21,591 bases of DNA from contig JAZDLC010000483.1 in the NCBI GenBank assembly GCA_043802345.1, positions 1-21,591 of the forward strand. Direction: 5' to 3'. The translations under genes were made by a program, and so were the position numbers. Positions 14,973-21,591 of this stretch are shown here, one piece after another. This stretch comes from JAZDLC01 sp043802345. Its GTDB lineage: Bacteria > Planctomycetota > B15-G4 > JADJEK01. The stretch's first letter is position 1. Each line of letters begins with the position of its first letter. Below the pieces are notes generated by a model, which saw only the letters and a program-made list of their open reading frames with translations, did no database searches and was not told the DNA's origin.

Positions 14973-16309
14973 CTGTTCACCCAGTACGGATGGGGGGGAT
15001 GGGCGCCAAAAACCCAGACGAGCTGGGCCACCAGGCCGTGACTGGTGGCGGAGCTGCTTGCGGCGTCCGCCGACCGGAAGTCGTACTGAAGCCGCAAGCG
15101 GATGAACTCGTTCAGATAGTGGGTCAGATAGGGAGAAACGCCGAGGATCGACGCGTCCTCTACAGTCGGCGACTGGGCGGCGTCGAGCCGCACCCCGGCA
15201 TACCACTGTGGGTCGAACTGGTTCTGCACCGTGAGATATCCGCCCACTGCGTCGACCGCTCCGGACATGTCGGAGACGTCGACGGACGAGCCGATCGCCT
15301 CGGCCTGGACCATCCAGGCGTTGGGAGAGCCTGGCTCCGGATCGTCCCAGCGCCAGGTCAGATCGGCGCCCAGCGCCGTGGTCTGGTCGTGGAGGCCGGA
15401 CGGGCCGTTCGGACTGGCGAAGAACGACACTCCGCCTTCCAGGTCCGCATTCGGCGTCAGCTGCCAGAAGTTCTTCCAGCGCGCGTTCACGGCCGGCGTG
15501 TAATCCGCGCCCTCCCCAAGCAGCGGTGATTCATCGTTCATGGAGTTGACCGCCTCCACGGTCAGCTCGGAGTAGGTCGGCAGCAGGCCCTCGGCCGGCG
15601 TCGTGAACAGCATCTTCGAGAGCGAGATTCCGGGCGAGCTGAACCCCTCGTGTCCGAAGAGCAGCCGGTGGACCAGGGGCCGGTCGTTCTGGGGCAGGTC
15701 ATGCCCGTGGAGCCGGTTCGCCCGGCCGAAGTCGACCAGGAACTTGCCCACCTTCGCCGCCAGCCCCCACGGCAGCGAGTGGAACAGGATGTACGCCTCT
15801 TCGACGTGGACCTCCTCATGTCCGATGCCGACGATTGCGACCGCATCCGCCTCAGGGCTGACCGGCGCGCGGAACTCGATCTCCGTATGGTGAAGGTGGA
15901 ATGGATTGGTCTCTTCGAACAGTTCGGGGAAGGCCTCGTGGATTGGCGCGGGATCGCCGTCGATACTGACATTCCCCCAGCGGACCACGAACTCCGGGAT
16001 GACCGAGACGGACGGGTTCATGAGCGAAGGGTTGGCGCTGGGGCGGGCCACGGGCGGGGGACCGGAGGTCTCCGCCAGGCGGAGCAGCTCATCCAACTCG
16101 TCCTCCTCATGCTGTTGCTGTTGATCTGACTGCAGCTGCTTGAGCAGGGCCTCGAGCGCACGGATCCGCTCCTCGTTGGAGCGATTCTGCTCCCGCTGCT
16201 GCTCGATCAACTGCCGGAGTTCAGGGAGGGAAGGAGGGGGCGGGTCGGTCTTCTGGGCGGTGGCGACTCCTGGCGCGAGCGCCAGGAGGAGGATGGGAAG
16301 TCGTTTCAT
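14969..16309 (-). CDS. Outer-membrane porin-like protein of the metal-uptake operon
   Basis: The 446-residue protein starts at ATG 16309 with a signal peptide ending GVATAQ. A Pro-rich bit and a Gln/Glu-rich coiled coil follow (about 27-80, EERIRALEALLKQLQ), as in trimeric porins that carry an N-terminal periplasmic coiled coil. The remainder alternates polar and hydrophobic residues with many aromatic strand ends, consistent with a beta barrel (PEFVVRWGNVSI, RLRLQYDFRS, LVAQLVWVFG). His clusters stand out: FHLHHTEIEF, GHEEVHVEEAY, LHGHDLPQNDRPLVHRLLFGHEG. Being directly coupled to znuA it is probably a zinc-responsive outer-membrane channel. No TonB box or plug domain is evident. The frame runs further upstream to 16375, but the signal peptide fixes the start. 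Confidence 0.78.
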   Translation of the reverse strand: MKRLPILLLALAPGVATAQKTDPPPPSLPELRQLIEQQREQNRSNEERIRALEALLKQLQSDQQQQHEEDELDELLRLAETSGPPPVARPSANPSLMNPSVSVIPEFVVRWGNVSIDGDPAPIHEAFPELFEETNPFHLHHTEIEFRAPVSPEADAVAIVGIGHEEVHVEEAYILFHSLPWGLAAKVGKFLVDFGRANRLHGHDLPQNDRPLVHRLLFGHEGFSSPGISLSKMLFTTPAEGLLPTYSELTVEAVNSMNDESPLLGEGADYTPAVNARWKNFWQLTPNADLEGGVSFFASPNGPSGLHDQTTALGADLTWRWDDPEPGSPNAWMVQAEAIGSSVDVSDMSGAVDAVGGYLTVQNQFDPQWYAGVRLDAAQSPTVEDASILGVSPYLTHYLNEFIRLRLQYDFRSADAASSSATSHGLVAQLVWVFGAHPPHPYWVNR

Positions 16310-16390
16310 GACGGATCTCTCGCTGAGCATGGGAACCGAAGACTGCGCATGCTGACGCGCGCAGTCGGACATCAATTCATGGATGCTGGT

Positions 16391-16771
16391 TCAGAGGCTC
16401 GCGGGAGGGGCCCTCGGGCCGAGCGTGCCGTCGGTGGACACGGTCCAGAGGGAGGAGTTGAGGGAGAGGTTGGCGATGCCGAGGGGCGGCGCGGTCACGC
16501 GCCGGGGCGCCTCGGCCCCGCCAGGGACCCACCTCCAGGAGACCGCGCACAGGCCGCATGAGTCGGTCTCGTGCGGAAAAACACCGTCTCCGCAGAGGGA
16601 GTTTCCCGGTCCCTTGGACTGGTGGGAACACTCCGCTCCCGACGGGCCGTGGAACAAGAAGCCGTGAACCGCGGCCACGGGCAGCAGCAGGGCCAGGACC
16701 ACGGAAGGCGCGACCATGCGCCAGCGGTGGGATGCTCGTTCGAAGGAGGCTCGATTTGATCGCGAGGCCAT
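16391..16771 (-). CDS. Small Cys/His-containing secreted or anchored protein, DUF2946-like in layout
   Basis: I do not recognise this 126-residue protein with confidence. It has a basic N terminus, one hydrophobic segment (about 19-36, VAPSVVLALLLPVAAVHG), then a short Cys/His-rich stretch (GAECSH, NSLCGDG, FPHETDSCGLC), and ends in a Pro-rich tail RAPP. The order (signal or anchor, CxxC-type motifs with His, terminal R-x-PP) recalls DUF2946-type proteins, often found near metal uptake genes. It is the first gene of the minus-strand metal operon, 81 nt before the porin start. Metal sensing or chaperoning in the periplasm is a guess from position and motif. No good ribosome site precedes ATG 16771; ATG 16717 is an alternative. 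Confidence 0.6.
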   Translation of the reverse strand: MASRSNRASFERASHRWRMVAPSVVLALLLPVAAVHGFLFHGPSGAECSHQSKGPGNSLCGDGVFPHETDSCGLCAVSWRWVPGGAEAPRRVTAPPLGIANLSLNSSLWTVSTDGTLGPRAPPASL

Positions 16772-16801
16772 GCGAACTCGATTCAGAGGTAGCGAGGCTT
16801 C

Positions 16802-16834
16802 AGTGGAGAGTCTGGGAGGGGGGCTGTCAAGCCC
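16802..16834 (-). promoter_or_regulatory. Possible promoter and palindrome for the metal-uptake operon
   Basis: On the minus strand a perfect TTGACA (16830-16825) is followed after 17 nt by TCCACT (16807-16802), a poor -10. The -35 overlaps an inverted repeat GGGCT-GTCA-AGCCC (16821-16834), which could be an operator. No sequence resembling the AT-rich Zur box was found in the 205-bp divergent gap (16772-16976). The pntAA promoter must also lie in this gap but could not be assigned. Confidence 0.3.
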
Positions 16835-16976
16835 GGGCGAGTGCGGGGGTGCGACATTCTGTCCCAGTCACTTCTCTCGCCTGCTTCGCGTGTCCAAATC
16901 CTGCGAGTCTCGGTGGCGCCCTGCCCGATCCTCTGATAGGGTCGCGCCTTCTTTTTTCTCCAGGCAGGAGAGCCCG

Positions 16977-18083
16977 ATGATTATTGGCGTTCCAAGGGAG
17001 CTTGCCGACGGCGAGTGTCGGGTGGCAATCGTTCCCGAGAGTGTGGGCAAACTGTCCAAGGCCGGCTTCGAAGTCGTGGTCCAGCGGGGCGCCGGTGGAG
17101 CCTCCTGCTTCTCGGACGAAGCGTACGAGAAGGCGGGCGCACGCCTGGTGGAGGCCGCCGAAGCGCTGGGGGCCGACATCGTCCTGAAGGTCGAGCAACC
17201 GACCCTGGACGAGGCGGATCACCTGAAAGAGGGGAAGGCCGTCTTCTCGCTGTTCGAGCCCTGGAACAGCGAGGACCTGGTGGCCAAGCTGAACAGCAGC
17301 AAGATCACCTCGTTCAGCATGCAGCTCATCCCGCGGATCACCCGGGCGCAGTCGATGGACGTGCTCTCTTCCCAGGCGACGATCTCCGGCTACAAGGCGG
17401 TCCTGCTCGCCGCGGAGCGGCTGCCGCGCATCCTGCCGATGCTGGTGACGGCCGCGGGGACCCTGGCTCCGGCGAGGGCGCTGGTTATCGGGGCCGGCGT
17501 GGCGGGACTCATGGCCATCGGCACGGCCCGCCGGCTGGGCGCCATCGTCGAGGGGTTCGACGTGCGCCTGGCCGCCGCCGAGCAGGTCGAGAGCATGGGG
17601 GCGAAGTTCGTGGGGAGGGAGCTCCTGGAGGAGGGCTCGGAGGACGCGGGCGGCTACGCCAAGGCGCAAAGCGCCGACAAGGAGGCGAAGATCAGGGAAT
17701 TCATCCGGGGCCATGTCGCCGGGGTGCAAATCGTCATCACCACCGCGGCGATCCCCAAGCGCAAGGCGCCGATCCTGATCACCGAGGAGGCGGTCAAGGG
17801 GATGAAGCCGGGCTCGGTGATCGTGGACCTGGCGGCGGAGTCCGGGGGCAACTGCGAACTGACGAAGGTGGGTGAGGTGGTCGAAGCCCACGGCGTGACC
17901 ATCATCGGCCCGCGTCGTCTGCCAGCCACTGTTCCGACACATGCGAGTCAGATGTACTCGCGAAACATCACGACCCTTCTCTTGAGCTTGGTCAAGGATG
18001 GGGAGTTCGGGCTCGACTTCGAGGACGAGGTCGTTGCCGCAGCCTGCGTGACGCACGCTGGAGAAACCAGGAGCGCGCCATGA
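16977..18083 (+). CDS. pntAA: NAD(P) transhydrogenase subunit alpha part 1 (soluble, NAD(H)-binding)
   Basis: The 368-residue protein is the dI component of the proton-translocating NAD(P) transhydrogenase. The start MIIGVPRE, with E-R-VA-P-SV, is the alanine dehydrogenase/PntA N-terminal signature. A Rossmann fold follows with ALVIGAGVAGLMAIGTARRLG, then KRKAPILITEEAVKGMKPGSVIVDLAAESGGN. It binds NAD(H) and passes hydride to NADP on PntB. ATG 16977 is preceded by AGGAGA with a 5-nt gap; the frame is open upstream to 16716, but that part is not family-like. Its stop overlaps pntAB by 4 nt. The three-gene split (AA, AB, B) is the form seen in many proteobacteria and other phyla, unlike the two-gene form of E. 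coli. Confidence 0.95.
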   Translation: MIIGVPRELADGECRVAIVPESVGKLSKAGFEVVVQRGAGGASCFSDEAYEKAGARLVEAAEALGADIVLKVEQPTLDEADHLKEGKAVFSLFEPWNSEDLVAKLNSSKITSFSMQLIPRITRAQSMDVLSSQATISGYKAVLLAAERLPRILPMLVTAAGTLAPARALVIGAGVAGLMAIGTARRLGAIVEGFDVRLAAAEQVESMGAKFVGRELLEEGSEDAGGYAKAQSADKEAKIREFIRGHVAGVQIVITTAAIPKRKAPILITEEAVKGMKPGSVIVDLAAESGGNCELTKVGEVVEAHGVTIIGPRRLPATVPTHASQMYSRNITTLLLSLVKDGEFGLDFEDEVVAAACVTHAGETRSAP

Positions 18084-18373
18084 TCCCCTTTGAAATCCTA
18101 CTCGTCATCTTCGTGCTGGCCTCGTTCATCGGCTTCGAGGTGATCACCAAGGTCCCCCCGCAGCTCCACACCCCGTTGATGTCCGGATCAAATGCAATCT
18201 CCGGGATCGCCGTGGTGGGCGCCATGCTGACCGCCGGCGCTGGCCAGAACACGGTCTCCACCATCCTTGGCACGGTGGCCGTGACGGTCGCCACCATCAA
18301 TGTGGTGGGCGGCTTCCTGGTCACCGACCGGATGCTGCAGATGTTCGCCAAGAAGCGCGGAGGTAAGTCATGA
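18080..18373 (+). CDS. pntAB: NAD(P) transhydrogenase subunit alpha part 2 (membrane)
   Basis: The 97-residue protein has three hydrophobic helices: PFEILLVIFVLASFIGFEVI, the GIAVVGAMLTAG segment, and TVAVTVATINVVGGFLV. The family landmarks KVPPQLHTPLMSGSNAISG and NVVGGFLVTDRML are present. It forms part of the dII proton channel with PntB. ATGA overlaps join it to both neighbours (18080 and 18370), indicating tight coupling of the three subunits. Confidence 0.95.
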   Translation: MIPFEILLVIFVLASFIGFEVITKVPPQLHTPLMSGSNAISGIAVVGAMLTAGAGQNTVSTILGTVAVTVATINVVGGFLVTDRMLQMFAKKRGGKS

Positions 18374-19764
18374 GCATTGCCATCACCCTGGTTTACCTGA
18401 TCGCCGCCATCTGCTTCATCCTCGGCCTGAAGCGGCTTTCCTCGCCGAAGACCGCCCGTTCGGGCAACCTGCTCGCGGCCATCGGCATGCTGATCGCGAT
18501 CGTGGTCACCCTGCTGGACCAACAGGTCATCCACTTCTGGCAGATCGGCGTCGGCATGGCGGTGGGGGCTGTGGTCGGCGCCCTCTTCGCGAAGACCGTC
18601 CAGATGACCAACATGCCCCAGCTCGTCGCCGTGCTGAACGGGTTCGGCGGCGCCGCCTCCCAGCTCGTGGCGGCGGCGGAATTCCTGCGGCTGACTCATG
18701 CCGGGATCGAGATCGGGCCGGTGGCGGGATCGGCGATCGTGCTGACCTCGATCGTCGGCGCGGTGACCCTGTCCGGCAGCTTCATTGCCTACGCCAAGCT
18801 GGAGGGTCTGAAGTGGATCGCCGACCGGGCGGTGGTCTTCCCCGGGCGCCACCTGGTGAGCGTGGTCCTGATCCTGGGAGTGGCGGGTCTCGGCGTGTTG
18901 CTGGTGGTCGATCCATCCCAGAGCTTCCTCTTCTTCTGCCTGCACATCCTGGCCATGGTCTTGGGCGTGTTGCTGGTGGTCGCCATCGGCGGGGCGGACA
19001 TGCCGGTGGTCGTGGCGCTGTTGAACTCGTATTCCGGGGTGGCGGGAGCCATGGCCGGATTCCTGATCAACAACAACGCGCTGATCATCACCGGCGCTCT
19101 GGTCGGTGCCTCTGGCCTGATCCTGACCCGCATCATGTGCAAGGCGATGAACCGCTCGCTGGTGAACGTGCTGTTCGGCGGCTTCGGGGCCACTCCCACG
19201 GGTGGCGGCGGTGGTGGCGGACAGCAGGGCACCATCCGGGAGACCAGCGCCGAGGACGTGGCCATGCTGATGGCGTACGCCAACCAGGTGATCGTGGTGC
19301 CCGGCTACGGCCTGGCGGTGGCCCAGGCTCAGCATGTGGTCCGTGAGCTGGCCGAGCTGCTCGAGAAGCGCGGCGTCGCGGTCAAGTACGCGATCCATCC
19401 CGTGGCCGGCCGCATGCCTGGCCACATGAACGTGCTGCTGGCCGAGGCGAACGTGCCGTACGAGAATCTGTGGGAGATGGAGCGGATCAACTCCGAGTTC
19501 CCGCGCACCGAGGTTGCGTTGGTGATCGGCGCCAACGACGTGGTGAATCCGGACGCGAGGACCAACAAGGAGAGCCCGATCTACGGCATGCCGATTCTGG
19601 ACGCGGACGAGGCGCACAACATCGTCGTCATGAAGCGGTCGATGAATCCGGGCTTCGCCGGGATCCAGAACGAGTTGTTCTTCAACCCCAAGACCATGAT
19701 GCTGTTTGGCGACGCCAAGGTCATGCTGGAGAAGCTGGTCGAGGAGGTCAAGCAGGTCGAGTAG
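18370..19764 (+). CDS. pntB: NAD(P) transhydrogenase subunit beta
   Basis: The 464-residue protein has an N-terminal half of about nine membrane helices (proton channel dII, with MTNMPQLVAVLNGFGGAAS and MPVVVALLNSYSGVAGAMAGF). A C-terminal soluble NADP-binding dIII domain follows (VIVVPGYGLAVAQAQHVVRELAELL, HPVAGRMPGHMNVLLAEANVPY, GANDVVNPDARTNKESPIYGMPILD). A Gly-rich linker (TGGGGGGGQQG) joins the two. It couples hydride transfer between NADH and NADP+ to proton entry and supplies NADPH. Length and motifs are complete. A strong hairpin follows the stop. Confidence 0.96.
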   Translation: MSIAITLVYLIAAICFILGLKRLSSPKTARSGNLLAAIGMLIAIVVTLLDQQVIHFWQIGVGMAVGAVVGALFAKTVQMTNMPQLVAVLNGFGGAASQLVAAAEFLRLTHAGIEIGPVAGSAIVLTSIVGAVTLSGSFIAYAKLEGLKWIADRAVVFPGRHLVSVVLILGVAGLGVLLVVDPSQSFLFFCLHILAMVLGVLLVVAIGGADMPVVVALLNSYSGVAGAMAGFLINNNALIITGALVGASGLILTRIMCKAMNRSLVNVLFGGFGATPTGGGGGGGQQGTIRETSAEDVAMLMAYANQVIVVPGYGLAVAQAQHVVRELAELLEKRGVAVKYAIHPVAGRMPGHMNVLLAEANVPYENLWEMERINSEFPRTEVALVIGANDVVNPDARTNKESPIYGMPILDADEAHNIVVMKRSMNPGFAGIQNELFFNPKTMMLFGDAKVMLEKLVEEVKQVE

Positions 19765-19779
19765 CGAGATTACGATAGC

Positions 19780-19807
19780 CGGCGGGGTTCACTCGTGAGC
19801 CCCGCCG
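19780..19807. terminator. Strong hairpin between convergent pntB and the PIG-L gene
   Basis: CGGCGGGG (19780-19787) pairs with CCCCGCCG (19800-19807). The stem continues through one T-G wobble into TCAC/GTGA, giving 12-13 pairs with a tiny loop. It starts 15 nt after the pntB stop and faces the minus-strand deacetylase gene, so it is likely a bidirectional terminator. There is no run of T immediately after it on either strand. Confidence 0.6.
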
Positions 19808-19835
19808 TGCTCGTCTCCGGCCTCACTTTTTGCCC

Positions 19836-19925
19836 GTACTCGTACCGGATTCCGTTGGTCCGCTCCAACCTGGCAGCTCACGATTCGAGTACCAGTACCG
19901 CTTCGCTGAGTACGAGTACGAGTAC
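19836..19925. repeat. GAGTAC hexamer repeat patch with inverted copy
   Basis: Three perfect tandem GAGTAC units lie at 19908-19925. A degenerate pair GAGTACCAGTAC lies at 19887-19898, and an inverted copy GTACTCGTAC at 19836-19845. In one plus-strand frame this would spell alternating Glu-Tyr, but there is no supported gene. The rest of 19808-19966 holds nothing else I recognise. Confidence 0.6.
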
Positions 19926-19966
19926 GATTCAGCCGAACGAGAGGGCAGGGATCAGACCTCGCCCCC

Positions 19967-20923
19967 TTACGGACGAACCCCCTCCAACTCCCGGAACAGC
20001 GCCCCCGCCTTCTCCTCAGCATCCTCCGGATTCAACTCGAACACGGAGTACTGCTCATAGTCCCCGCGGTTCGCCGCGAGCTGCATCGTTCCCTGCGACT
20101 TGTGCTCGGCGATCGCCCAGTTCGCGATGACCTTCAGATTCAGGCGGTCGCTGTAGCCGAACGGCTTGGTGCGGTCGAACCGGAAGCTCTCCGCCCCCTC
20201 GCGCAGCGCCGTGATCGGAAAGTCCTCCAACTGCTCGTACGGCGCGTCCGCCTCCTCTTCCGCACTGCCGGTCCTGGCGCACAGGATCACCGGCCGCTCG
20301 TCCTCCGGCAACGCCGCCACGGCGCGCAGGGCCAGCACCGTGGCCGCCTTGTGATGGCCGTGGGTGCCTGCGGTCGGTGTCAAGGTGAAGACGAAGTCGT
20401 AGTCGCCCCTCCGCAGGATCTTCTCCAGTGAGGCGCAGATGAACTCCAGGTTCCAGATCTGCTGCCCCTCTCCCAGTACCTCCAGCGGATCCTGCGTGTA
20501 GCGGTGGTCCTGCTGGTTCAGGAGGAACGCCCGGCGGACCCCCAGGATCGAGCAGCCGGAGAGGAACTCCTCCCGGCGAATGTCCGGCAGCCGTGCCCGC
20601 CCGATCGCTTCGTCGGTCAGCTTCTCACCGTAGATCGGCTCCGCCAGGGTCGAGTACTTGTAGCCACCCTCGCCATTGGTGATGAGCGCCACGTCGCAGA
20701 CCCCGTCGAGGAGCATCGAGGTGGTGTAGAGGGTGCCCGCGAAGAGGATCTCGTCGTCGGGATGGGCCACGACGGCCAGGATTCTCGGGCCGGTTTCGGC
20801 CGAGGCGGCGGAGGGTCGGTAGACGCGGTGTTCCTCGAAGAGGTTCTTGCCGGGCGTGATGCAGGCGGAGAGGGTCAGGGCGAGGGAGAGGAGGAGAATG
20901 GGGGTGGGCAGGTGGCTTCGCAT
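19967..20923 (-). CDS. PIG-L/LmbE-family N-acetylglucosamine deacetylase-like lipoprotein
   Basis: The 318-residue protein begins with a lipoprotein signal, hydrophobic LLSLALTLSAC, giving a canonical lipobox (L-S-A-C). The zinc-binding PIG-L signature AHPDDE is near residues 53-58, and the second His motif THGHHKAAT comes later, so the zinc site looks complete. Members remove N-acetyl groups from GlcNAc-containing substrates (GPI precursors, mycothiol and bacillithiol precursors, antibiotics). Here the lipid anchor places the enzyme in the envelope, so an envelope glycan or exported glycoconjugate is likelier than a cytosolic thiol precursor. It is a single gene, convergent with pntB. Its upstream side faces the palindromic element at 20977. 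The true substrate is unknown. Confidence 0.88.
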   Translation of the reverse strand: MRSHLPTPILLLSLALTLSACITPGKNLFEEHRVYRPSAASAETGPRILAVVAHPDDEILFAGTLYTTSMLLDGVCDVALITNGEGGYKYSTLAEPIYGEKLTDEAIGRARLPDIRREEFLSGCSILGVRRAFLLNQQDHRYTQDPLEVLGEGQQIWNLEFICASLEKILRRGDYDFVFTLTPTAGTHGHHKAATVLALRAVAALPEDERPVILCARTGSAEEEADAPYEQLEDFPITALREGAESFRFDRTKPFGYSDRLNLKVIANWAIAEHKSQGTMQLAANRGDYEQYSVFELNPEDAEEKAGALFRELEGVRP

Positions 20924-20976
20924 GCCGACACCATAGCACCCAGGCGGTGGGATGGATCGCTCTTCGTGGGAGGGAC

Positions 20977-21052
20977 CGAACCGGGTCTACTTCAGCACAC
21001 TCAGCCGCCGTCAGGCGATGGCGGCTGAGTGTGCTGAAGTAGACCCGGTTCG
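20977..21052. repeat. 33-bp perfect palindromic element (REP/MITE-like hairpin)
   Basis: Two perfectly complementary 33-nt arms (20977-21009 and 21020-21052) flank a 10-nt loop (GTCAGGCGAT). The arm starts CGAACCGGGTCTAC and ends CAGCCGCC. Outside the arms GAGGG and CCCTC extend the symmetry imperfectly. The element lies in the 277-bp divergent gap (20924-21200) between the deacetylase gene and the Rpn-like gene. It is upstream of both, so it is not a simple terminator. No target-site duplication is obvious. The arms give nearly the same peptide on both strands, the mark of a long palindrome. The rest of the gap shows nothing else. Confidence 0.85.
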
Positions 21053-21200
21053 AATGCCCTCTCAGAGCAACGGCGACAGCAACCGCGCGAACCACGCGAG
21101 CAGCCGTTTTGGCAGCCAGAGCGCGAATCCCGCGTAACCGGGCGCCGGTCGCGTCGTCCTCTCTCCCGTACGGAAGATCCACACCGGAGAGCAGACTTCC

Positions 21201-21591
21201 TTGGACCGGACGAACCTCCCTCGCGACGACTTCGATGGCCCGTGGAAGGAGGCGCTCGAGTGTTATCTCGAGGACGCCCTCCTCCTGCTGGTCCCGGATC
21301 TCCACGCTGCCATCGACTGGGATCAGGAGGTCGTCTTCCTCGAGCAGGAGCTGCAGAAGTTCTTCCCCGACGGCGGCAGCCGCAAGGGCGTGGTCGATCT
21401 GCTCGTGCGGGTTCGGACCAGAGATGACGCACCCGCACAGATCCTCCTCCATGTCGAAGTCCAGGGCGACCCGGACCATGCATTCGCGCTGCGCATGTAC
21501 CGGTACCACTACAAGGCGTTTGATCACTCAAGGCTCCCCGTGGAGAGCGTCGCCATCCTCGCCGACCTCAGCCGGACCTTCCGGCCCGACC
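21201..21591 (+). CDS. Rpn-family PD-(D/E)XK nuclease / putative transposase (3' partial), TTG start
   Basis: The frame runs off the right edge; 130 codons are visible. The protein shows the family pattern: DFDGPWKEALECYL, then PDLHAAIDWDQEV, FLEQELQKFFP, GVVDLLVRV, and ILLHVEVQGDPDHAFALRMYRYHYKAFD. The Asp of VVDLL and the E-x-Q of HVEVQG are the PD-(D/E)XK-like active-site residues as commonly seen in Rpn/YhgA-type proteins. An in-frame TAA at 21135 limits the start. No ATG or GTG lies between it and the conserved region, so TTG 21201 is chosen, with GGAGAG 9 nt upstream. Rpn proteins promote recA-independent recombination in E. coli; related genes are often scattered in genomes like mobile elements. 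Confidence 0.8.
   Translation, partial: MDRTNLPRDDFDGPWKEALECYLEDALLLLVPDLHAAIDWDQEVVFLEQELQKFFPDGGSRKGVVDLLVRVRTRDDAPAQILLHVEVQGDPDHAFALRMYRYHYKAFDHSRLPVESVAILADLSRTFRPD

Noticed and set aside
16772..16976. Zur box upstream of the metal operon
   Set aside because: No AT-rich palindrome like known Zur sites was found; only a GGGCT/AGCCC repeat overlapping a TTGACA.
1..21591. CRISPR array, tRNA, rRNA, prophage or complete insertion sequence
   Set aside because: No regularly spaced repeats, no cloverleaf seen by eye, and no transposase with terminal repeats. The Rpn-like gene is partial and is not an IS by itself.

Overview
The window is GC-rich, densely packed bacterial DNA from a Gram-negative, didermal organism. 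The evidence is several lipoprotein or Sec signal peptides, an outer-membrane porin-like protein, a periplasmic multihaem cytochrome and a membrane transhydrogenase. The DUF5703/LamG glycosidase-like protein, DUF234 ATPase, zinc porin and Rpn nuclease fit deep-branching phyla such as Acidobacteriota, Planctomycetota or relatives. No rRNA or marker gene fixes the lineage, so this is inference. No tRNA, rRNA, CRISPR array or intact insertion sequence was seen.

Layout. (1) 2-2573, plus strand: the end of a hybrid histidine kinase overlapping a cytoplasmic CrtI/retinol-saturase-like flavoprotein. (2) 2646-4061, minus strand: an AAA ATPase fused to a PD-(D/E)XK-like DUF234 domain. It appears to start at CTG, behind a perfect Shine-Dalgarno and an AT-rich promoter with TTGGC inverted repeats. 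(3) 4358-6593, plus strand: a three-gene operon of a second CrtI-like flavoprotein, this one with an export signal or anchor, a secreted tetrahaem cytochrome c, and a 56-residue membrane protein. The last has an in-frame TGA exactly where relatives carry a conserved Cys, so it is a candidate selenoprotein. (4) 6733-11166, minus strand: a POT-family transporter followed by a secreted DUF5703/GH95-like protein with a nested LamG-like domain. (5) 11253-16771, minus strand: a six-gene zinc/manganese uptake operon joined by 4-nt stop/start overlaps (small Cys/His protein, His-rich porin-like protein, ZnuA, ZnuC, ZnuB with an extra exported domain, TPR lipoprotein). (6) 16977-19764, plus strand: pntAA-pntAB-pntB. 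(7) 19780-21591: a terminator, a GAGTAC repeat patch, a PIG-L/LmbE deacetylase lipoprotein, a 33-bp perfect palindromic element, and the start of an Rpn-type nuclease gene that runs off the window.

How they fit together. The zinc operon encodes a plausible route from outer membrane to cytoplasm. Transhydrogenase balances NADH and NADPH using the proton gradient. The most interesting stretch is 4358-6593. There an extracytoplasmic flavoenzyme, a bis-His tetrahaem cytochrome and a two-helix redox-active membrane peptide look like one electron-transfer module. Its last gene would be missed or truncated by ordinary annotation because TGA is read as stop.
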